Assembly (NCBI RefSeq): GCF_004379255.2
Contig: NC_056049.1
Location: 7,812,001 to 7,876,000 of the forward strand
Origin: Salvia splendens
Taxonomy: Eukaryota > Streptophyta > Magnoliopsida > Lamiales > Lamiaceae
DNA length: 64,000 nt
Direction: 5' to 3'
Shown here: positions 44,014 through 55,138 of the stretch, in pieces
How positions within the stretch are numbered: position 1 is the first letter of the stretch
How the letters are laid out: each line of letters begins with the position of its first letter
Translations under genes and position numbers: made by a program
The notes under the pieces: model-generated
Databases searched by the model: none
What the model was told of the DNA's origin: nothing
Seen by the model: the letters and a program-made list of their open reading frames with translations, nothing else

Positions 44014-47000
44014 ATGACTCAGCCTGTTGGCCTGATCCCTTTCAATGGAAAAAATGACTTTATGATCTGGAAACAGAAAATGAAATGTGTTTTGATTCAA
44101 CAAAAGGTGTTTAAGGTTGTTGATGGCTCCTTACCTGAAGATACTGCTCAGGATAAAATTGATGAGATGAATGAATTGGCTAGAGCCACTATTGTGTTAA
44201 ATCTGTCTGATTCTGTGATTAGGAAGGTTGATCATATAGAATTTGCTTCTGAGATGTGGAAAAATCTTGATTCTCTGTATACTGAAACTTCTATGTCTTC
44301 TAGAATGTACCTGCTTGAAAAATTGTTCAAATTTAAGCTTGACTTATCTAAAGACATTGATGACAATATTGATAGATTTTAGAAGCTTGTGCAAGACATT
44401 AAAAGGTCTGGTGATAAAACCATAGATGAATACACAAGTATAGCTCTAATGAATGCCATACCTGACTCCTATAGTGATGTTAAAGCTGCCATTAAGTATG
44501 GCAGGGATTCTGCTCCTCTGGATTTAATTGTAAGCTCCTTAAAATCTAAAGAATTGGAATTAAGGGAAATGGCTGCTGATAAGAGTGCTTTTAATAGGGC
44601 TCTAAATGTAAGAGGAAGATCTCAAACTAGAGGGGGCAAAGACTCTAATTATGGATCAGGTTCCAACTCAAATTCAAAGAAAAAGCATAGATCTAGGTCA
44701 AATAGCAGGGATCCTAAATCTTTTAGAAAGTGTTTCAATTGTGGGGAAGTAGGGCACTATAAAAAGGAGTGCACTAAGCCTAAAAAGAAAAAAACCCCTA
44801 ATAATGACACTCAGCTTGAAAATCTTGTCAATGTGGCCAAATATGATGCTGATAATGAATGTGTTTTCATGGTGCATGATCTGATGTATATTAATGCCTC
44901 TCCTGTGTGCCCCTTTACTTCAAATGATTGGCTTTGTGACTCAGGATGTACATATCATGTTAGTCCTTTTAAGGAGGTGTTCTCTGAGCTAAAACCTGTT
45001 ATTAATACCTATGTGTCAATGGCTGATGACAAGAAATGTGAAATCCATGGAATTGGCATAGTATGTTTAAAATTTGACAATGGTTTTGTGCTCTGCTTGA
45101 AAAATGTGAGATATGTTCCTGATTTATGCTACAATCTGATGTTTTGCACTGCTTTAGAAGCTGCTGGCATGGGGGGGAAATGGGGGGATGGATGCATGAT
45201 AATTTGCAGAGGATCTATGTGTCTTTTCAAGGCCAAAAAGAAGTGTGGCTTGTATGTTTGTAATGCTGTGCCTCTATCATGTGAAAATGTTTATGCCAAT
45301 GTGATTAAGAGTGATAAAACTATGCTGTGGCATGAGAGACTAGGACACATGAGTGAAAAAGGCTTGAATATACTGAAAAAACATGCTATGTTGACTGATT
45401 CTGATGTGCAAGGCAGCCTGCCTTTTTGTGACACCTGTGTGCTGGGTAAACAACACAGGGTTTCTTTTCCTTCTCCTGTGCCTGTTAATGTGAGAAAATG
45501 TGTTCTTGAGTACTTGCATATGGATGTGTGGGGTCCTGCCTCTGTATCTTCTCACTCTGGTTCTGTTTATTTTCTATCTATCATTGATGATTACTCTAGG
45601 AAGGTTTGGTGCTTTCTCATGAAACATAAGTATGATGTCTTTGAGAGATTAAAAACCTGGAAAATGTTGATAGAAACTCAGACATGTAAGAAGATTAAAG
45701 CTATCAGAACTGACAATGGCCTTGAGTTCTGCAATAAACAGATTGATGACTTGTGTGCTGCTCATGGTATTAAAAGACATAAAACTGTTCCTTACACACC
45801 CCAACAAAATGGAGTGGTTGAAAGGATGAATAGAACTTTGCTTGAAAAAGTGAGATGCATGCTTGCAAAATCTGGTTTGTCGAAAAAGTTTTGGGGTGAA
45901 GCTTTATTAACTTCTACTTATCTGATTAATAGATCCCCTTCTGTGCCTCTAAATGGTCAGTGTCCTGAGCATGTGTTTACTGGAAAAAACTTATCTCTTT
46001 CTCACCTAAGAGTGTTTGGCTGTACTGCTTTTGTGCATACTAAGTCTGATAAACTTGAGCCTAGATCTAGGAAAGGTGTTTTTCTTGGATATCCTGAGGG
46101 TGTTAAGGGTTATAGAGTCTGGCTGAGAGATGAACCAGGGTTCAAGGTCATTATAAGCAGGGATGTTGTCTTTAATGAGACTGAATTCCCTTGCTTGAAA
46201 TTTACCTCTGACTCATCTCTACCACCTGAGGACAGTGAACCTCTTATGGAGGAAGAGTCCTCAATACCACTCACTGATGTGGAAAATCAAGATGATGCTC
46301 CAAGTGAGGTGGAGCAGCCTTTCTGGCATATTTATCCAGCTCTTACATCTGATGACACACCCCATGAAGGAGAGTTAATTGATAATGTGCCCCAAAATGT
46401 GAATGACAATGATGTGCATGCTAGCCCTATTAGGCAGAACTCCCCTGCTCAGAATGTGTTGCATAGTCCTGCTGGTGTTCAAAATGCTATTGATAATACT
46501 GACTTGAGCAATTATGTGTTAGCTAGAGATAGGACTAGAAGGCTTAATGTTCACAAACCTGTTAGATTTGTTGGCTTGGTTGCTCTCATTAACTTGGCTT
46601 TTAATGTGTTTGAATCTGATGGGGATGAACCCCAGTCCTATAAGCAAGCTACAAAGTCTAAGTTCTGAAATAATTGGCATAAGGCAATGTTAGAGGAGAT
46701 GCATTCTCTTAGAGTCAATTTTACCTGGATTCTTGTTCCTTTGCCTCCTGGTGCATCTGTGGTTGATTGCAGGTGGTTATATAAGCTAAAAAATGAGGTG
46801 GAGGGTCTTAGGTACAAGGCCAGACTAGTTGCAAAGGGGTTTACTCAACAAGAGGAGGTAGATTACACTGAAATCTTTGCTCCTATTGTTAAATTTACTA
46901 CTGTCAGATTGATGCTTGCCTTGTGTGCTCACTTTAATTGGGAGTTAAAACAGATAGATGTTAAAACTGCTTTCTTGCATGGTGATTTAGATAAACCTAT

Positions 47001-48169
47001 CTATATGAAGTAGCCTGAAGGCTTTGTTGATCCCAAGCTCCCCAATCATGTGTGTTTGCTAAAAAAGGCCTTGTATGGCTTGAAACAATCCCCTAGGCAG
47101 TGGAATATCAAGTTTAATAATTGCATGCATAAGTTAGGCTTTGTAAGAAGTACTTTTGATGTATGCTTGTATATTAAGAATCTTGAGTCTCCTGTGCCTG
47201 TGTTCTTGTTGCTCTATGTTGATGACATGCTTATTATGGGACCCTGTTTGAAGACTATCAAATTTGTGCAGTCTGCTTTAAGTGAAAACTTTGACATGAA
47301 AGACTTAGGTGATGCTCAGAAAATCTTAGGGATAAATATTTTCAGAGATAGAAAGTGTTCTACCGTTGTGCTGCATCAAGAACCCTATGTGTGCAAAGTG
47401 CTTAAAAAATTTAACATGTTTGATGCAAAACCTACTTCAGTTCCCTTGGCTGCCCATTTTGTGTTGAGTAAAGATCAATGCCCTCAAACTAAATCTGATA
47501 TTGATGCTATGAAGAAGGTTCCCTATGCTAATGCGATTGGCTCAGTGATGTACTTAATGGTAAGCACTCGGCCTGACATTGCCTATGCTGTGTCATGCCT
47601 AAGTAGGTACATGTCTAACCCTGGTCCTGTGCACTGGGAAGCCTTAAAGTGGCTTCTGAGATATCTGAAACAGACTGCTAAATATGGCATGTGTTATTCT
47701 AAATGTGATGAAGGTGTTACTTTAACTGGTTTTGCGGACTCTAACTATGCCAATGACAGGGATAAGAGGAAGTCAACTACCTCCTATGTGTTTACTGTCT
47801 GCAAGTCTTGTGTTAGTTGGAAGTCTCAGTTGCAGCATATAGTGGCTCTTTCCACTACTGAGTCAGAATATATTGCTATCACAGAAGCAATGAAAGAGGC
47901 AATCTGGTTGAAGGGAGTTTGTGAAGTTATCTCCTATTGTGTTCTCTGATTCTCAGTCTGCAATTCAGTTATGTAAAAACCCTGTTTTTCATGATAGGAC
48001 AAAACACATTGATGTTAGATTTCATTACATTAGAGACATAGTAGAAAAAGGTGAAGTATTTCTTCAAAAGGTTCACACTGATAAAAACCTTGCTGATATG
48101 GGGACAAAAAGCTTACCTGTTGAGAAACTTCTTTTCTGCATAAGGTTTTTGCATTTTGATTTAGGTTAG
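44014..48169 (+). pseudogene. Copia gag-pol polyprotein, three stops and one frameshift
   Basis: The start is taken as ATG 44014 (MTQPVGLIPFNG), where gag similarity begins. Domains in order: UBN2-type gag (44014 to about 44700); CCHC knuckle CFNCGEVGHYKKEC (44731 on); protease WLCDSGCTYH (Asp codon 44938); gag-pre-integrase HERLGHMSEKGL (about 45330); integrase catalytic Asp at 45523, Asp at 45712 and Glu at 45820 (DD35E spacing); RT with VKTAFLHGDL and YVDD (47218-47229); RNase H with TKHIDVRFHYIRD. Stops: TAG 44380, TGA 46666, TAG 47011 (where relatives have a glutamine in the YMxQPEGF motif). A frameshift lies near 47921-47935, inside RNase H. All catalytic motifs survive, so inactivation looks recent. 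Confidence 0.9.
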
Positions 48170-48409
48170 ATGCATGTCCCGGGGATAAAGTCCTCAGTCA
48201 TTTACTTGCATTGGTAAAGCAGATATATGGCTAGAGGCAGGAAGTCCTCCTAGACTAATGGGTTTAATCCCTCTGGTGTCTGGAGGCAGCATGGTGATTC
48301 CCTAAATGCCAGTGAACCTTGGTTGTGTTCTTTGAGGCTGAGGGGGATTGCCTTATTGGCTGTGATGAGTTTCACTTTAGCTTGTAGCACTTGCTGGTTT
48401 CTCAGAATG

Positions 48410-48426
48410 AAGTCTAAGGTGGAGTA
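48410..48426 (+). other. Polypurine tract of the copia element
   Basis: AGTCTAAGGTGGAGTA directly before the 3' LTR. Confidence 0.6.
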
Positions 48427-49273
48427 TGTTGAATAATTGGTGGACCTTCATTTGGGCTTGTCTATTTCCTTGGCCCATGTGATGATTGAATTGGGCTTGG
48501 CCCAATACTTACTCCTCATACTCCAGATGCCGCCATGTGTACTCTCACCCGGATCAAGGCTCTAAGCCGTTGGATGGCGATGTGTGCTTGTTATGTGAGA
48601 GGTTAGACCCTTCAGTTTCATTCATTCACTTACACACACTCTCTCTCACTTCTCTTGCTCTCGCTCTCTCCTTCTGCTTTCTTCTCCGACGGCTTTCCGT
48701 TGGTTCTTTTGGTGATCTTGCACGGTTGAAAGTGCAAAGGATCTAGCTACAGTAACTGAGGTGGCAACCACTTCGGTTGCTGATGTGTTGGGCGAATTAG
48801 GGTTTCATGTGTGAGGTTTTTCTGGTGAGATCGTTCTCAGAGGTGATAGATCTGGTGTTGTGGAGCCTGTTGGTGCTGGAATCTGGAGTGTGAGGTTAAT
48901 CACCCAAGGATTCAGTTGTGCTCCCTTGGATCTGTGTTCTTGAGAATAGGCTAGTGCTATCGGCGAGTGTCTGAGCCGAAGCATTGTGTTTCAGTGTGTT
49001 TGCTTTGTGTTCTGTTGTGTTTACTTGTGTAACCTTGTTAGATCCGTGAGGATCGGGTTCTTGTGTTACTGACTCGGTTGTTGAGTGTACAGGTGGAAGA
49101 CACTGGAGCTTGAACTGGATTCTTATCTTGTGTAATAGTTAGACTCCTATTCTGTATTTCGATATTCAATTCCTTGTAATATCAGTCGCTTGGTTGGAGT
49201 TTGACTGAGCTCCCTTATAAAGAACAAAGAAGTCTTGGTAATTAGTGAATTTGATCTAAGTCTGATCCCTACA
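48427..49273 (+). repeat. 3' LTR of the copia element
   Basis: 847 bp, same length as the 5' LTR; about 15 substitutions and no indels by eye. Confidence 0.9.
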
Positions 49274-49805
49274 TAGTGTTCTCTAATAAATAATCAAAAG
49301 GAGTTTCTGGAATTGTGGGCGAGATTTTGTATATGATTTCACACCAATGTGGACCATTTCAGTTTCCACTTTTCGTCAAGTCTAGAAATATTGAAATGAT
49401 TAAATGTACCCAGTTTATTTTTTAATAATTATAGTTGAGGGTTTGACATTTCTTGGATATGTACAACTTGTTAGCGTATTTCAATGGAACCTTCGGCCTT
49501 TGTCTGTGATGAGTTTTGGTAGACAAGGTTATAAATTTATAATGGTGGCCAATCAAAACCATAAGATATATTATTAATATTAAATTTTATTTAATTTCAA
49601 ATTGTGGGATTGTTTTTCTCTAAGATATATTATTAGTATTAAATTTTATTTAATTTCAAATTGTGGGATTGTTTTTCTCTACTTATTTAATGAGGTACAT
49701 GATTTAAACCATACTTCTCCATCCCAGTTCATATGATTAATTTCCTTTTGTCAGTTGTTTTAGAAAACTGATAATACACAGTTAAAATGATATAAAGTAA
49801 ATTAA
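49274..49805. other. Non-coding stretch with a 59-bp tandem duplication
   Basis: 49562-49620 and 49621-49679 are copies differing at one base (ATTAATATT against ATTAGTATT). No gene seen. Confidence 0.7.
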
Positions 49806-50456
49806 GAGCATCTCCAATAAGGAGAGGTAAATGAAAGAGGTATATTATCTATGGGATGTAATCAAATGCAAACTCTAAATGTTGTACAAACTCCAAACTA
49901 TGATTTGGACCATTGAAAAATGTCAACACATGACAAAATCATAGCAACAAAAAATGTCAACAAAATTTCAACGGTTGATGTTGTGTTGACATAGTGTTGA
50001 AACTGTGTTGACATTTTTTGTTGTTGTTATTTTGTTATATGTTGACATTTTCTAACAATCCAGATCAAAATTTGGAGTTTGTACAATATTTAAAATTTAC
50101 ATTTTATCACTACCCTATATCTATTTACCTTCTCATAAAGTGAAATATACCATTCTAAAAAATAACACATTCCAAATGAAAAAAAAAGTATATAGAAAGG
50201 TAAATCATTTTTTAAAAATAAAATAATAGTACCCCCTTAGAGAATGATTTTGCATGAAAAGAAGGCAAATATGGTAGTTATAAGATTTTACCTCTCCATT
50301 GATAGAGAGGTAAAGATACATTTCCAAAATGAGAAAAGCTATAATACCTTCTCAAATATCTCTCCCATTGAAGAATGATTTTTTTATAGAAAAAAGGTAA
50401 ATATGGTAGTTATATGACTTTTACCTCTTCATTTACCTCTCCCCTTGGAGATGCTT
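49806..50456. mobile_element. Tourist-like MITE with a nested MULE-type MITE
   Basis: Inverted ends GAGCATCTCCAA and, inverted, AAGCATCTCCAA, extending through GGAGAGGTAAATGAA, flanked by TAA (49803-49805 and 50457-50459). This points to a PIF/Harbinger-derived MITE. Its own length is about 390 bp without the insertion. A truncated relative lies at 58290-58395. Confidence 0.75.
49853..50115. mobile_element. MULE-type MITE nested in a Tourist-like MITE
   Basis: Same family as 10657-10896: it begins GGGATGTAATCAAATGCAAA and carries GTGTTGACAT motifs in both orientations. Flanking 9-mers ATTATCTAT and TATATCTAT match at seven of nine positions. Confidence 0.65.
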
Positions 50457-50639
50457 TAAGGTAGAGAATAATGTAGCAGATGACTTCCTCTACATTATTC
50501 TATGTCTTACTTTATCTTCTCTGCATTTTAACTATTTATTATCATTTTCCTAAAACATGTGCCGAAAGTCAGTCAATCACTTGAGTTGTGATGAAGGTAA
50601 TATGAGATTCTAATACCCTGCTCTTAGCACAATTTCTTT

Positions 50640-51010
50640 TGTGAGAAGAGACTTAATACTTATGACAGACTTTCAAGAATGGATGTAGGTGATATTAGGG
50701 AGGATCTGTGTGTTCTTTGCAAGATGGAACCAGAGAATGAAGCATGTTATATTTAGTTGCAGAGTATCGAGCAGTTTATGGTACCATAGTAGCAAGCGAT
50801 GAAATATTGATTTTGTTGTCTTCACATATAACCGGTGGTATGCTTCATAGCATGGAAGGGGTCTCCAATCCAAAAGTTTGCTAAGAAGCTTTGGATTGAT
50901 GTTCTATGTGATTATATGGACCATTTGGAACATAAGGAATAAAAATACTTTTCAAGAGTGTTAATCTAATTGGGAGTTCGAGAAGAAATGCTTATTCGAA
51001 AGACTTAGTA
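50640..51010 (+). pseudogene. LINE ORF2 C-terminal remnant
   Basis: Plus-strand frames give MDVGDIREDLCVLCKMEPEN (zinc-binding RVT motif), then FSCRVSSSLWYHS and FGLMFYVIIWTIWNIRNKNT, the usual ending of plant LINE ORF2. Several stops and frameshifts. A different copy from the one at 39.8-40.6 kb. Confidence 0.65.
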
Positions 51011-51142
51011 CTTGAATTCGAGGTTGAATACTAAAATTATGTAATAAATTTTCAACTACTTACCATTTAGGAATGTGTTTGTTGAGTTGCCGAGTTTACA
51101 TGCACTCGGTAAACACCGACATGGGCGAGCACTTACTGAATA

Positions 51143-51399
51143 CTCCCTATGTCCCAATTAAGATGACACGTTTTCCTTTTTGGTCTGTCTTAAATAAGAT
51201 GATACATCTCTATTTTTGAAAATTTTGCATTTCAATTAGTACATCCAACTACTTTTTTCTATCTCGAATTAAAATATTCATCTCCTTTCTCTTTCCATTT
51301 AATACTTACACTCACCATTTCTATTAAACATATTAAGCAATAACTTCTAAAATCCCGTCACAGTCAAGAAAAGTGTTATCTTTGTCGGGACGGAGGGAA
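51143..51399. mobile_element. Stowaway-like MITE
   Basis: TA-flanked (51141-51142, 51400-51401); ends CTCCCTATGTCCCAATTAAG and CTTTGTCGGGACGGAGGGAA. Confidence 0.8.
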
Positions 51400-51512
51400 T
51401 ACTTGTTTATTAATTACTAGGTATAATTGGCGCGAAAAAGTGTCGGAAGTTTGGCTGACCGAGTACACTATGCTTGGGACAATAATTAAAATAACAAAAT
51501 AGAAAATACATA

Positions 51513-51770
51513 CTCCCTCCGTTCCATAAAATATGGACAATTGATATGACACGAGAATTAAGACAAAATCTGTAAAGTAAAAGAGGAGAATTGTAGTTAA
51601 AGTAGTGTTAGTAGATAAATGTGACCCACATTATTAGTAGTGTTTAATGGTGGTATATGTTGTAAAATAAGTTGTGAATATATTCGGATAAATTTTCAAA
51701 AATAGAATGCATACATTTTTGTGGGACGGACGAAAAAGAAATTGCACATAATTTTATGGAACGGAGAGAC
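51513..51770. mobile_element. Stowaway-like MITE
   Basis: TA-flanked (51511-51512, 51771-51772); ends CTCCCTCCGTTCCATAAAAT and ATTTTATGGAACGGAGAGAC. Confidence 0.8.
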
Positions 51771-51884
51771 TAAATAACACTAGAGTACAAAAGTAGACCT
51801 TAACGTTCAAGTGAATTATAAACCCACGAATGTGATTGAGTTGAGAATATAATAAGTAGTGACATTCTCGGCAATTTTATTTTA

Positions 51885-52136
51885 CTCTCTCCGTCCCATA
51901 ATAATTGTCACTCTTATTGTGGACACGAGATTTAAGAAATGTATAGAAAAGTTGGTTGGAAAAGTTAGTGGAATGTGTGATCCAGTTTTTCATATCGATT
52001 TTATAATAAAATGAGAGTAAAGTGAGTTAGTGAAATGTGAGACCTACTTACCATTTATGGTAAAAATGAAGTGTGATAATTATTGTAGGACGGACCGAAA
52101 TGGAAAAGAGTGACAATTATTATGGGACAGAGAGAG
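51885..52136. mobile_element. Stowaway-like MITE (family of 8522-8775)
   Basis: TA-flanked (51883-51884, 52137-52138); ends CTCTCTCCGTCCCATAATAA and TTATTATGGGACAGAGAGAG. The body matches 8522-8775. Confidence 0.85.
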
Positions 52137-52313
52137 TAATAATTAAACAAATTTACCATGTACATTTCCCAAACCTACCGAGTAAATTTGACTCAGTTCA
52201 TTATTGAAAAATCATGTTTATCGGTAAAGTTAGTACGAGTGAAGCACGTGAATTCTCGCAATACATTCCCAAGGAGTACTAGTGTCCTTGGTACATTACC
52301 CAAAAAAACTGTA

Positions 52314-52536
52314 CTTCCTTCGTCCGATAAAAATATGCACTCTTTCCCTTTTAGTCTGTGCCACAAAAATATGTACTTTCTAATTTTTGAAAGTTTTTTC
52401 ACTCTAATGAGGTGGGACTCATTCTCCACTAACAATACTTTAATTACTTTTTCTCTGTACCTCTCTCTTACTTTCCTAATTGTGTATTAAAACTCGTGCC
52501 GAATCCAAAGTTTATATTCTTTGGGGACGAAGGAAG
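52314..52536. mobile_element. Stowaway-like MITE
   Basis: TA-flanked (52312-52313, 52537-52538); ends CTTCCTTCGTCCGATAAAAA and TTCTTTGGGGACGAAGGAAG. Frames of 80-110 codons across it on both strands are chance. Confidence 0.8.
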
Positions 52537-52751
52537 TATATGTCAGTAACTTTTGAGCGAGAAAAACCCAAAAATTCTTGCGAGAATGGATGGATGAGCA
52601 TTTGCTCAGCAATATTGTAATTTATAAAATGAAAATTATCGCCCAAATACTATGTGTACTCGGTATAATTGAAGGGAAAGTATCCCGGTAAAGTTTGCAA
52701 AACATTACCGATTAAAAGTTGTGCTCGGTTTACCGAAAACAAAAAGAAATA

Positions 52752-52981
52752 CTCCCTCGATCCGTTCCGCAGTCGTAGAGTTAATTCTTTTCCGCACGAA
52801 GATTAAAAGATGTATATTGTTTTAAATAAATACTATATAATAAAGTAGAAAGGAAGATAAGTTCATAGAATAAAATAAGAGTGAGAAAATGGGTGACTTT
52901 TTGCTAAAAAAGAAAATGACTCAACTGCCATGGAATGTCACAAATTGAAAAAATGACTCAACTACTATATAACAGAGAGAG
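52752..52981. mobile_element. Stowaway-like MITE
   Basis: TA-flanked (52750-52751, 52982-52983); left end CTCCCTCGATCCGTTCCGCA, right end diverged (CTATATAACAGAGAGAG). Confidence 0.7.
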
Positions 52982-53086
52982 TATTTATTAGTAAAGTTCA
53001 CACGAGAAAACCCACTAATTCTTTCGAGAGTGTAGCTAGTAATGTTGCTAGACACTATTACTTTTATAGTAATTCATAAAATAATA

Positions 53087-53280
53087 CTCCCTCCATTCTA
53101 TAGTAGTGGAGACATTTTTTTCCGGCAAAGAGATTAAGAAAAATTATGTTAAATGAGTTAAGTAAATGAAGAATAAAGTAAGAAAAAGAAAATGTAGAGA
53201 GATGAAGAGAGAATAAAGTAAGAGAGAGTAAAGTAAGTGAGAATAAATGTTAACTCTTACTAAAAAGGGAAATGATTCCA
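53087..53280. mobile_element. Stowaway-like MITE, 3' truncated
   Basis: Left end CTCCCTCCATTCTATAGTAG after TA (53085-53086). The body contains AAATGATTCCACATAG, but the expected inverted right end is missing. Confidence 0.65.
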
Positions 53281-55040
53281 CATAGCCGATCTTTTCTTTA
53301 GGGAAATCGAGAGGCTACATGGGGTGCCTCGTACTAAAGTGAACAATAGGGACGTAAAGTTCCTTGAAATCATATATGTTGAACTTTTCCAAACAATCTT
53401 CATGTCGATCCCATCATGATTCCCTCTAATATTAGGCTCTTGACACTAATTGTTTGGGAAATAAATACATGTAATTATAAATATAAAAGAGATGAACATA
53501 ATCAATAGTTTACACACTTTGTTACTATGTGTATCTCCATTTGAAGACGAAGTCAAGCTAGAGACTTTCACTATAATTTTCACACACAATTTATAATGAG
53601 AAACTAACTCTATATATAGGCAACATAAATAACTGTTTCTTCTGTCCCGATGTTAGGGACCATATTATAATCGTTTGCCACATGAGTTAATTAATCCCGA
53701 TTTCAAAATCTTAAATATAATATTGGAATTTTAGTTTTGCAGTAAACTGATGTTAATAAATAATATATTTAGATATATAAAAGCCGCAATTGACCCATAA
53801 GCTACATGTACGAAGTTTCCAGTTGATTAATCCTTTCCTCAAAGATTTCTTCTTCAGTTCGAGAAGGTAACAAGTCATCCTTTCGAAAAATCCGTAGATC
53901 GAATATTCTAATACAAGCTTTAAATAAACACTTTCAATCCAAATAATTATTAGGATAAGCACAACTAATACATCTATTTATTTTTTACTCAGATATAATC
54001 AAATCCGCACACTGAAAGAATATATTTTTATATAACCACTATAGTCGATCATCAAAATCATTTAGAAAAGGAAAAAGAAATTGAGAGGACAAATATTAAA
54101 ATTTTATAGCAGTATATTACAATACCATATGGTCACACCTGACACGTCTAATTAAAGTTATGCAAAAATAATTATGCACCATTTATTAGGAGAGAGATGA
54201 ATAATGCTTGTAAATATGGTTCCGTGACATAAATACATGTATTGGTAACTAATTTTCGAATGATCGATACACGAAATTTTAAACTTTTTATTTTTAGCAA
54301 TGAATTTTAATTAGGAGCATTATATTTATTATTTTTACTTTTAGTCCTCTCAACCGTTCTACAGTGCGTGAGTCTATTCTCTTTTTGAAACATCTCAAAG
54401 TAGTAGTCACTTTTTGACAATTTTTTTAATAATTTTAATTTTATTCTCTTTTATTTTTATTTTTTTAATTTATTCTCTCTTATTTAGTATAAACACTTTT
54501 TTTCTTAATCTATATGTTGAAAAGAAATACAGTGCCTAAGATAGGATAGAAGGAGTACTATAATACTGAGCGCGAGATATCGGTGTGTTGGCTTGATGCT
54601 AGAATAGTTAATGCCACGCCGTTATATTAATTATAAAAAAATAAGAAAAATTACCTTTATTACCTTAATAAATTATCATGATAAATATAAATTTATGTAA
54701 TTTATTACAAAGTACATTAAATAAATAAATAAATAATTATAGTCTTTATTTTTGGAACGAGATATGTATTACGGAGTAATATTACTAATTTTGTAAATAT
54801 CAGATCATAATTATGAAGAAAAAAGAAGAAGAAAACAAGGGTGAAATAAGTCAAATACAGTGTATGTATCGTCGGCATCACATTAAATTGCGCAGATAAA
54901 TGCATAATTCAGTGTGAACTGATAGGCATTATATTAGCAACGGTTTTGCAAGTAGAAACATAATTAATACGGTTGACAGAGTCTACTTAAAAAAAGGCTG
55001 AGATTGTGGCCCCAACTTTATTTTATCACCGCAGTTTTCT
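53281..55040. other. Intergenic region upstream of the Nudix gene
   Basis: AT-rich, no gene. 54340-54560 may be a strongly decayed MITE (ends with AGGATAGAAGGAGTACTA). No conserved promoter element other than the TATA-like run below. Confidence 0.45.
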
Positions 55041-55060
55041 AAATATATACATATATATAA
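55041..55060 (+). promoter_or_regulatory. TATA-like run upstream of the Nudix gene
   Basis: A TATATA-rich segment about 80-100 bp before the start codon. It is suitably placed for a core promoter, but such runs are common in this AT-rich DNA. Confidence 0.3.
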
Positions 55061-55138
55061 TCACTAGCTTTGGCTCATCAATTATCAGTGTAGTTCTAGC
55101 ATCTTTCTCCAAAGGGAAAAAAAACCTTAATTTTAGCA

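Larger units (their letters stand above)
42655..49273 (+). mobile_element. Ty1/copia retrotransposon, nearly complete
   Basis: A 6619-bp plus-strand element with two 847-bp LTRs (TGTTGAATAATTGG...CCCTACA), primer site, gag-pol and polypurine tract. Flanking 5-mers are GAGTG (42650-42654) and TAGTG (49274-49278), four of five identical. By eye the LTRs differ at about 15 positions (roughly 98% identical), so it is the youngest large element here, yet its coding region has three stops and one frameshift. Order PR-INT-RT-RH identifies copia. Confidence 0.9.

Noticed and set aside
52158..52490. 110-codon frame near the MITE cluster
   Set aside because: Spans a MITE boundary and the MITE terminal repeat; no known domain.
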